A stretch of 64,000 nucleotides of DNA. Source: Fragilariopsis cylindrus CCMP1102 (taxonomy: Eukaryota; Bacillariophyta; Bacillariophyceae; Bacillariales; Bacillariaceae). Made by a program: the position numbers and the translations under genes. The notes below the pieces were generated by a model. The model was not told where the DNA came from, did not search any database, and was given only the letters and a program-made list of their open reading frames with translations. Every line of letters starts with the position of its first letter. Positions within the stretch are counted from its first letter, which is position 1. The DNA lies in the NCBI GenBank assembly GCA_900095095.1, contig FMBT01000347.1, positions 62,001 through 126,000 of the forward strand. The letters run 5' to 3'. Positions 56,616 through 64,000 of this stretch are shown here, one piece after another.

Positions 56616-58428
56616 ATGGATACAATTACTTTTATACGGATGATGTCACTGCCTTCGTCGTATCTTTTTCTTTTTACTCTATTCGTATTACTCCTACTAC
56701 CTGTCGTTTCTGTTGTTGAACAGACTGAGGAAGTGACTTCGTCGTACGGAGTGGACAAATCTTGGCCTATGCAACATGGTATCATCCCAAAGTCCGATGA
56801 TTTCGATGTCGATGCCGATGTCGATGTCGATACCAATGATTCGTCTCAAAAACGTTATAACGATTTCATGAAAGGATGTTACCAACAAGGATATAAAAGA
56901 TTCGAAAAAAGACCAGATGGACTATACCAACGAAAAGATGATGACCCTGATCCAACCAAGGAATATATAAAGAAGAACGATGAAGAATATGTAAAGGTTT
57001 GTAATGAAGCAGAACGTGATCGAATAGAAATGAACTTGAATCAACCAAAGGAGATGGAGAATTATACACATGCAGGATATGCAAAGGTCGATGCTCCATC
57101 AAATGTTTTACAGCTTTTAACAAAATTTTGGGATACAAATAAACGATTAGTTTGGCCTGAATTTTGGGATGATGGTAATACCTATGTAAATCATTGGGAA
57201 GTCCCTACGATGGTAAGTAAAAGGTGAAGTGAAGTGAAAGTGTCTCGACAGATCTTTTTCTTAAATTTTTACTATTATTGGTTGCCTGTGATCCACTACC
57301 ATTCTCCCTCAAATTTTATTCATCTTCTTTCAGTTGTTAGATATTGGTCGGAAGGATTTATTTAGCGCCTTTACGAAAGACGAATACGAAATCATTATTA
57401 AATCTGTACAAGATTTATTAGAATCATGGACAAATCAACGGTTAGTATTGACTTCGGCCTATGGTATTCGACTTTATAACGAAGGTAGTATTCTCGCACC
57501 TCATGTGGATCGTCTACCTTTAGTATCATCTGCTATTATCAATGTCTTTCAACACAACTTAACAGAACCATGGATGCTCGAAGTTATTGGACACGATGGA
57601 ATCGCTCAAAATTTGACATCTAAACCAGGAGAAATTATTTTGTACGAAAGTGCCAGTGTTATCCATGGTCGACCCTACCCACTAAAGGGAGAAGGTGCAC
57701 AATGCGGTAGTCTATTTGTTCATTTTGAACCCCTTTATCACACTATGCGACACGCTCAAAAAGCAGGCGCGGCTACAAATATGAAGGGGATTGACCAGTC
57801 TAGTAAGAATGCATTTGAAAAGGCCCTCCAGGAGCAATTACAAAAACCATCACTACACCAACAAAATGAGGAAAAAGAAAAAATCAAAAGTACTTCTAGT
57901 ATTTTCGCAGCTGTAAACGATAAAAAGAGTGAAGAAGTTCCAAATAAGATGCCGTTTCGAAAGGCTCCAGGTTATGTATGGCCAGAATACGATTCATTGT
58001 ACGATCAACGATTTTATTTCGAATATGAAGAAGCCGTTACACCAAAAGCATCCAAAACAGTTTTTGGTAAGATTACTGCGCATCAAGCTGCATCATTAGG
58101 TGAATTGAATGTACTCAAAGCAATTGCCAAAGAAAGTGGAAAACAGGAACTTTTCAAGGCAGATCATAATGGATGGCGTCCCCTTCACGAAGCCGCTCGT
58201 AGTGGAAATGATGACATAGTCGAATATTTGCTTGAACAAGGAGCCAAAGTCAATGATAGGACCAACAACAATAAGGGTGGGAATCCCCTTTACTGGGCCA
58301 GTAAGGATCCTAAGAAAAATGCAAGTGCCATTGAGTTACTGAAAAAACATGGAGGGATTAATATGGCACCAATAGATACTAAAGTGATAAAGCAACTTGA
58401 AGACGACGACAAAAAAGACACCAACTGA
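56616..58428 (+). CDS. 2-oxoglutarate/Fe(II) dioxygenase (prolyl 4-hydroxylase type) fused to ankyrin repeats
   Basis: Exons 56616-57212 and 57334-58428 join in phase 0 to give 563 residues. A signal peptide or anchor at residues about 14-33 (YLFLFTLFVLLLLPVV) implies the ER or secretory route. The dioxygenase core in exon 2 has the iron ligands HVDRL and, about 65 residues later, VIHGRPYPLKG, where the distal His and a basic residue for 2-oxoglutarate sit. RLYNEGSILAPH precedes them, as in prolyl hydroxylases. After a linker, two or three ankyrin units appear near residues 460-545: HQAASLGELNVLKAIAKESG, NGWRPLHEAARSGNDDIVEY and GNPLYWASKD. The fusion suggests the C-terminal repeats recruit a substrate. 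The substrate is unknown. Confidence 0.9.
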
Positions 58429-58582
58429 AATACCGATGACAAGAAATAAGTGAGAAAAGTAATCGCTTGAGAACATTGTAAAGTATTAATATTAATTACA
58501 TACACGATCAGAAATATCACTTTAACAGCATATTTTATGTATATACAACAACTTCAATCATATAAAAAATCATCATGTTGTG

Positions 58583-59332
58583 CTATTTTATCTTGTAATT
58601 TCCGATCCAATTAACGTCAGTATCCATTGGATCTAATTTCCAGTCCCATTCACCCCAAAATGGTGGTTTTGTTAGGACCAGTCCTTGTACATCAACTTGT
58701 TGAAGTCCAGATTGATTCATCAATTCCTCTACTTCCTGGGTCGATTTAAATTGGTTCCAATCGTGTGTTCCTGGGGGTAGATACCCCATAACATATTCGG
58801 CACCAATAATCGCCACCAACTGACTCTTGATAGTTCGATTAAGAGTGGATACAAATAACCGTCCTGTGTCTGGTTTCAATAGGGATTTGGCCGAGATAAG
58901 TATCGATTCGACATCTGTTACATGTTCCAATACTTCTAAAATACATATTATATCAAAGCATTGTTCTTGATTTTTTTCTTGGACCAATTGTTCTATGCTA
59001 CAACCACCCCTATAATCAATTGAACGAGTTTTAGGATCCATTTCAGCGTGCCTTTTTGCATGTTCGACTAACGTATGAGATGGGTCTACAGCAGTGACAT
59101 CGGCACCTAGTCTGGCCAAAGACTCCGATAAAAGTCCACCACCACACCCACTAAAGACAAAATAATGAATGGAATCAGAATCGAATCGATGTTAGTACGT
59201 TTTTTTAATAAGGAGATAAGCGAATTGTAGCGAATGTAAGATCATGAATGTCACCTACACGTCTAGAGCCGATAAGCCTGATAATTTAGGAGCTGAGCAA
59301 AAGTCGTCGGTACTTTTTGATGACGTTTGTTT

Positions 59333-59366
<34 letters not shown>

Positions 59367-59680
59367 ATTTCATTGATGATATATTCCACCCTAATCGAAT
59401 TCATTCCTATCAATGGATTTTTGCTCGGATCCCACCACTCTTTACTTAATTCTGAAAATTTCGAAACTTCTGTCTCCGAGACAGAAGAAAAGGAACGCAT
59501 TTCTTCACGTCGTCGTCTCATTCTTTTACTTCCATCATTATCATTTTCGTTGTAGTACTGATGGCGGTTGGGGACAATACAAGAAACACTTTTGCTACTA
59601 TTTCGAAGCGGCCGCCGGTGGCTCCTAGCATATCGGGGTAGATATTTCCTACAGGTCGATGTTATACTCGAAGAATTCAT
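58583..59680 (-). CDS. COQ3: COQ3 O-methyltransferase, ubiquinone biosynthesis
   Basis: Exons 59680-59259 and 59150-58583 give 329 residues. The donor GTAGGT after GACGT and the acceptor CTTTAG join to make the SAM-binding motif LDVGCGGGLLSESLARLGADV, which neither exon has alone. Then come VTAVDPS, FDIICILEVLEHVTD and GTHDWNQF, diagnostic for the UbiG/COQ3 family. The enzyme methylates the hydroxyl groups of the ubiquinone ring on the matrix face of the inner mitochondrial membrane. The Arg/Ser-rich N-terminus is a good mitochondrial presequence. A run of about ten Gln follows EYIINEI, coded by a CAA run. I start at the ATG at 59680. It converges on the dioxygenase gene with a 154-bp gap. 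Confidence 0.93.
59327..59368 (-). repeat. (CAA)n trinucleotide run, polyglutamine in COQ3
   Basis: About eleven GTT/CAA units lie in the first exon of COQ3, before the methyltransferase fold. The repeat is probably length-variable. Confidence 0.92.
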
Positions 59681-60062
59681 TATCAACAGAGAATCGAATC
59701 AATAATAATTAATATAATGAAATGTTTGATAGCTACTGTATTTCAATATTGATGATAGATGATTGACGATGATGATTCATTCATTCATTGATTGATTCAT
59801 TCATTTCCGTCTTCCGCAAAATCAGTCAAGTGTAAAATACTGGTAGTATCAAGGTTTGCAATTTTTTTTAAATTTGGGGGAGAGTCATAAGGGGGAAATA
59901 AATGACGCAAGCCGAGCTCGATGATGAAGTATGTGTAAATTCAAAATTTCAAAATCTCGTGTGATCGTCAACAAAAACAACAGAAACGGCGTTACAACCG
60001 CAACAACAACAATACAGTAGCACACGTACCTCTAGACAGTACAATATATTTTAAGATTGAAC
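59681..60062. other. Divergent intergenic region, COQ3 and the membrane-protein gene
   Basis: The 382-bp gap contains a (ATTC)n-type short run near 59774-59806 and no gene. Both promoters must lie here. Confidence 0.55.
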
Positions 60063-61700
60063 ATGATGAGCGAAGCCTATACTTGTGTTCCTCAGAAGGG
60101 AAGAGACGGTCCACAGTCGACTTTCAACGATGCGGAGGATCATCCTCTTGTCAACAGCGTCACGAACGACGAAGATGACCTTCCTTGCGATTACCGAGAT
60201 ACATTTTCAAGTACTTCCGTAGGAGCGGGTCACTGCCAGCAGCATCAAAGTAATGTAATAAGGGAAAGTAATGACGAAATGACGATGGAGTTACCATTAT
60301 CTTCTTCTGCTGAGTACTTTGATCGAGAATCATATTTGATATGCTACGAACGAATGATGATGAAACAGGAGATGGAGCAGATTAGTACGGTGTCTCATGT
60401 TCAGTCTTTGTTGGGGTTGTTAGAAGATCTTCTACTTGAAGGACAAATTACAAATAACAATGGCGGGAACAACAACAACTTATTAAAAGAAGTTTTCCTG
60501 GAAGATCTCAAACTAGCACATGACAAGATCAAACACTCGAATGAATATGAAATTATCAAAACAGATAAGCAGTTTATGATGGTCTTGGGCATTCTTTGCG
60601 AAGAGAAGGATTATTCTTCACCTGTAGAAGGAATCATGGAGGAGAAACAAAAGCGTCATGGTGGTAATCGTATCTCTGGAAGAAATAATGAGCTTAAGAA
60701 GATTTCCTGGGCAGAAATCATCCAATGCTATAGAATCTGTGTTGTTGGGATGCAAACCCTTGAGATTATTGGATGTGAAAGCACCATTCGAAAACGTGCT
60801 AAGGAGCGAACGCTCGCAATGCTTTCTCTCTATCTACAGTCCTCTTTCTCTAATAGCTCATCCACAGATGTACGCGAGTCACCTACTGCTACTGCCTGTA
60901 ATGAAGCATCATCAAGGATGAAGTATGGTGATAGCGCTATCAAATCAGGTGACGTGGATAAGCTTAATCAACAACACAATAGACCAAAAGGGTTGTTCAT
61001 TCATCCTGTTGTTACATTTCTTATTGGAGCGATAGTTGCGGGTATCTTAATTTGTGCATTTTCTTCCAACACTGAAGTGATGACACGATACGAAAATGTT
61101 CCATTGTCAGATCCCACTCAAGGAGTGCAGTGCCCGAAAGAAGCAAATGAATCATTTTCGCATACGGTGAGAGAATTTCAATCATTTGAGAACACTATTG
61201 ATGTTACTCCGCCAGAAATAACGGTCCTATTAACGATGAATGGATCAGTAGAGCATCTACCTGTCAATGAAGTTAATACCTTCGAGAAGAATACTACTAG
61301 TACCCAGAGATCGCTTTCGCCTAAGACATCCCGTGTCGTATCTCCCATTGCCAATTCTCCGTCTTTTCATCAGAAATTCGAGAACGATTTCGAGAAGGAA
61401 GATAATGACGAGGCGAAGAATCAGCGATCGAATGATCTTGAGTTGGCTAATGCTATAGGGGGGACTGCAACTATCATCTACTTTATTTCGTCATTTGTCT
61501 CTGCTAATATGATCACAGCAGCTGCTGGCTTGGTTCCGATGAGCCTGGCAGTGAGTACAAGCGTCTGGTTCTCGAGAAGGAAAAGAAAAGGAAAAAACAG
61601 AATAAAAACCGCTGGAAAAAAAGTTGCTCGAAGTAACGTTAGGACATTAAAAAAGAAGCAAAAACAAGTGATAGATTTTGCAAAAGAAGCAAGTATGTAA
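60063..61700 (+). CDS. Unknown protein with two hydrophobic segments near its C-terminal half
   Basis: An intact single exon of 545 residues, read from the ATG at 60063 (MMSEAYTCV). The first 320 residues are soluble and mostly helical, with MMMKQEMEQ and DLLLEGQI segments and an Asn run. A membrane segment occurs at about residues 318-334 (FLIGAIVAGILICAF) and a longer hydrophobic region at about 466-505 (IIYFISSFVSANMITAAAGL, then LAVSTSVWF). A Lys/Arg-rich tail follows, RRKRKGKNRIK. The topology would place the acidic loop between the segments on the opposite side from the tail. No family is recognised. Confidence 0.75.
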   Translation: MMSEAYTCVPQKGRDGPQSTFNDAEDHPLVNSVTNDEDDLPCDYRDTFSSTSVGAGHCQQHQSNVIRESNDEMTMELPLSSSAEYFDRESYLICYERMMMKQEMEQISTVSHVQSLLGLLEDLLLEGQITNNNGGNNNNLLKEVFLEDLKLAHDKIKHSNEYEIIKTDKQFMMVLGILCEEKDYSSPVEGIMEEKQKRHGGNRISGRNNELKKISWAEIIQCYRICVVGMQTLEIIGCESTIRKRAKERTLAMLSLYLQSSFSNSSSTDVRESPTATACNEASSRMKYGDSAIKSGDVDKLNQQHNRPKGLFIHPVVTFLIGAIVAGILICAFSSNTEVMTRYENVPLSDPTQGVQCPKEANESFSHTVREFQSFENTIDVTPPEITVLLTMNGSVEHLPVNEVNTFEKNTTSTQRSLSPKTSRVVSPIANSPSFHQKFENDFEKEDNDEAKNQRSNDLELANAIGGTATIIYFISSFVSANMITAAAGLVPMSLAVSTSVWFSRRKRKGKNRIKTAGKKVARSNVRTLKKKQKQVIDFAKEASM

Positions 61701-62441
61701 TGTATTCATAAATCAAGACCGATATTAAAAAGTTCGCAGTGTAAATTTTACCACAATCTAAAGAAAGCACATATGCCACAATCAGTAGCTATTTTCTGTT
61801 TACAATAAATACATAACAATTTTGTAGCATACTTTTCCTTTCTGGGCGATTTCTGGGCGATTTTGCTTTTTTCCTGCCATCTCATCAGGGTGCAAATTTT
61901 TAGTTGTAGGTATGTACCAGCTGATCTGCATTATTATAATTGTATTGAATAGCTTATGTGCCAGTTGAGCGACGTTATTTTTCCTGGCAGCTACAAAATT
62001 ATTATACCAGATGGCTATGTATGTATGCCATGCACTGAGACTTGTAGATTTGAGATGCGATTCTAATCCGTTAAGTTCACAGATATATTCCTATATGCAA
62101 TACCACCGTATATTCTAGTAGTCCTAGTCCTATATATTCAATATATACTAGTACTATAATTTTAAAATTAATTTCATATTTCATAAATATATAATAATGC
62201 ATTTTCAATTTGAAATTGAGTCGTGTTTTATTGTGTAGGTCAATGTTTCGGATTGATTCATTCGAATAGAAAATAAGGAACGCTTTCCGCAAGCGAAATT
62301 AACGTTACCGTCAGTATTTTTCCACTTTCCAACTTTTGACCCTTCATCACAAATAATTAATTAATTACAAACTTACACACTTATTATACTGTACTAATAC
62401 TTGAAGTACTAATAAGACAGCAAACAAAGAACAAAAAGCAC
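61701..62441. other. Intergenic, no gene recognised
   Basis: AT-rich gap between two same-strand genes. A short direct repeat TTTCTGGGCGA lies near 61840-61861. Nothing else is seen. Confidence 0.6.
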
Positions 62442-63536
62442 ATGATCGGCACGATGTCGTTTGGGCAACCCATTCGAAACGAAAAGTCTATAGACGACAA
62501 GGAAAAAGATAATCCCCAGAATCTTATTGATCCGATGTCAAATAGCGAAGAAGATAACCGGGGCAAAGTGTTTGATAGCGAAGACTTCAAAAGTTTCCTA
62601 AACACACAAAAATTAATGTTGTCGAAAGACTCATGTAACAACACCACTACCGGTGGTTTCTCTGTCTTCAAAAGCAGAGACTCCTTTGTCAGTGGCTTCT
62701 TGAGTAAGGAATGGGAAACGAAGCCCTCTGGCAGTCCTCGAAGTAGGACATCGTCACTAACCTTTGGCAGTGATTACGCGCCTTTTACGGTTGCAAACAC
62801 GATTAAAACTAACGCTGATGTAGCTTCCATCGCCAGCGTGAAGAATGATGGTCGACCAGCAGCTATGAAAAGCCAAGATTCTATCGCTAGACTAAAGGAT
62901 GATAAGCTCGAAGCTAGTATGAAGAGTCGTGACTGGATTGCATGCAATACTCTGGGAACACATGTTGAAATACCTTATTCCATGGGCATGTTTTCTTCTA
63001 GTAGAAAAACTTCGGCTATTGTTCATAGTTCTATGGAACAGACGGAATCCCGTACGATCAGAACAGATTTCAGCTCACCTCCAATGAACAGTGTCTTAGA
63101 CGAGAATCCAACTCTGAAGTCGGAAATAACTCAAAAGAAGAAGAAGAGAAACCGTAAACCACGAAAAAAAATCATTCCGAAACACAAGAAATATGTGGAA
63201 CCAACCGATAATGATGTTTTACAGGGAAGGGGAGGTCGTTCAAATCACCATCCAGGGAATAATCGTTATAGAGACGAAGTGGAACGGCGTCAGGACTGGT
63301 ACAAAAAGACTGAGGACAAGGATGAAAAGACTAGTATTAGTGAAGCCTTGGTGCTTTACGTCCAATCTTATGGTGGGAATTTCCTTGAAAAGGATGATAA
63401 TGGATGGTATGTTATCGATGACGTAGTCGCCCGTCGTAAGACGTCTCAAGCATTGCGTGAAGACAAGGACCCAGAGAAACGAAAAGCAAAACGACAACGA
63501 TTTCTAGAAAAAAGAGCAAGACTCTTGCAAGAATAA
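62442..63536 (+). CDS. DUF6824-domain protein
   Basis: An intact single exon of 364 residues. The first 230 residues are low complexity, rich in Ser, Lys and Asp, with loosely repeated SIARLKDDK/DWIACNT-like units. The domain occupies about residues 250-340. It opens PTDNDVLQGRGGRSNHHPGN, goes on through YRDEVERRQDWY and DDNGWYVIDDVVARRKTSQA, and ends in a basic helix. The GRGGxxNxHxGN opening is the mark of DUF6824, a domain abundant in diatoms and other stramenopiles and of unknown function. The basic linker KKKKRNRKPRKK just before it could be a nuclear signal. The nuclear, regulatory role often assumed for this family is inference. Confidence 0.85.
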   Translation: MIGTMSFGQPIRNEKSIDDKEKDNPQNLIDPMSNSEEDNRGKVFDSEDFKSFLNTQKLMLSKDSCNNTTTGGFSVFKSRDSFVSGFLSKEWETKPSGSPRSRTSSLTFGSDYAPFTVANTIKTNADVASIASVKNDGRPAAMKSQDSIARLKDDKLEASMKSRDWIACNTLGTHVEIPYSMGMFSSSRKTSAIVHSSMEQTESRTIRTDFSSPPMNSVLDENPTLKSEITQKKKKRNRKPRKKIIPKHKKYVEPTDNDVLQGRGGRSNHHPGNNRYRDEVERRQDWYKKTEDKDEKTSISEALVLYVQSYGGNFLEKDDNGWYVIDDVVARRKTSQALREDKDPEKRKAKRQRFLEKRARLLQE

Positions 63537-64000
63537 ATAAAGGAAGAAAAGAATACATACGAGGATGGTACGAACTACTGTAGTCAAATCGCCAAGGCAA
63601 AATACTTATTATATGTGACTAAATCGACAGTCGACTCTATCAATGCTGGGAATGGGTGACACTTTTCAATGATACAGTTTCAAAAACTAATACATGTATG
63701 AACGTTCACTTTCCAGAGAAAAAGTGCGACTATGAATTCAACCCTCCCGGCGGCTTTTGCCCGATACGTCCCACGCTATTTATTGAGTGCATAATCTACA
63801 ATACAGACCTTTCATCTTCTTTTTCTTTAAAAATCTTCGATGAATTGAATCGATAAACTTTGGACGAGCTGAAAATATGATAAGTCAATCCTATATGATA
63901 TTATATTCCAAAAAATGATTTATTGCACGATTGATCCTACAGTAATACTTTCGTTCTCGCACATTGGATAGTTGCATCACATCATCACATTACATCATAT
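63537..64000. other. 3' flank, no gene recognised
   Basis: AT-rich sequence after the DUF6824 gene. A 66-codon frame at 63656-63856 has no recognisable content. Confidence 0.6.

Noticed and set aside
1-64000. tRNA, rRNA, snRNA genes and CRISPR arrays
   Set aside because: None was recognised by eye on either strand; a covariance-model scan would be needed to exclude small RNAs firmly.

Overview
The window looks like nuclear DNA of a diatom (Bacillariophyta). The evidence is as follows. Genes are split by short GT..AG introns of about 70-260 nt. Several proteins start with a signal peptide ending in an ASAF/VSFIAP/AFAP-like motif, the bipartite plastid-import signal of algae with a red-derived plastid. 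One protein carries the diatom-rich DUF6824 domain. The DNA is AT-rich and full of simple repeats. The genus cannot be fixed from the sequence alone.

Layout, left to right: a small unknown gene (709-1246, +); a SAP-domain plastid-type protein (-); a plastid homogentisate prenyltransferase (+); asparagine synthetase (+); a carbohydrate-type sulfotransferase (-); a coiled-coil protein (+); a class 3 lipase (-); a secreted ShK-like/thioredoxin-fold-like protein (+); an RGG-tailed predicted ABC-class ATPase (-); a Na+/H+ exchanger with a long N-terminal extension (+); a plastid ClpS-like adaptor (-); a plastid-type ankyrin protein (+); a small secreted protein that may be a selenoprotein (+); a Kelch protein (-); a TMEM94/ERMA-type P-type-ATPase-like protein (+); DNA topoisomerase II (+); mitochondrial ribosomal protein uS9 (-); TRIP13/PCH2 (-); a two-HMG-box protein (+); the spliceosomal helicase BRR2 (-); a 2-oxoglutarate dioxygenase fused to ankyrin repeats (+); COQ3 (-); a two-membrane-segment protein of unknown role (+); and a DUF6824 protein (+). 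Neighbouring genes mostly alternate strand, giving divergent pairs with shared upstream regions and tightly spaced convergent pairs.

The genes are not an operon or a pathway cluster. Some fall into themes: organelle isoprenoid-quinone biochemistry (homogentisate prenyltransferase in the plastid, COQ3 in the mitochondrion), DNA/RNA machinery (topoisomerase II, BRR2, TRIP13, HMG), ion transport (NHE, TMEM94) and plastid protein handling (ClpS).

Two things stand out. First, many conserved genes are broken by one-base frame discontinuities, nearly all of which need one extra base. This points to residual single-base deletions in the assembly rather than to biology, and it affects any automated gene calling here. 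Second, the small secreted gene at 27799 has an in-frame TGA after a CxxCxx motif, a good intron just beyond it that keeps the frame open to a second stop, and a SECIS-like hairpin about 510 nt downstream. It is a candidate new selenoprotein. A 225-bp foldback element lies close upstream of it.
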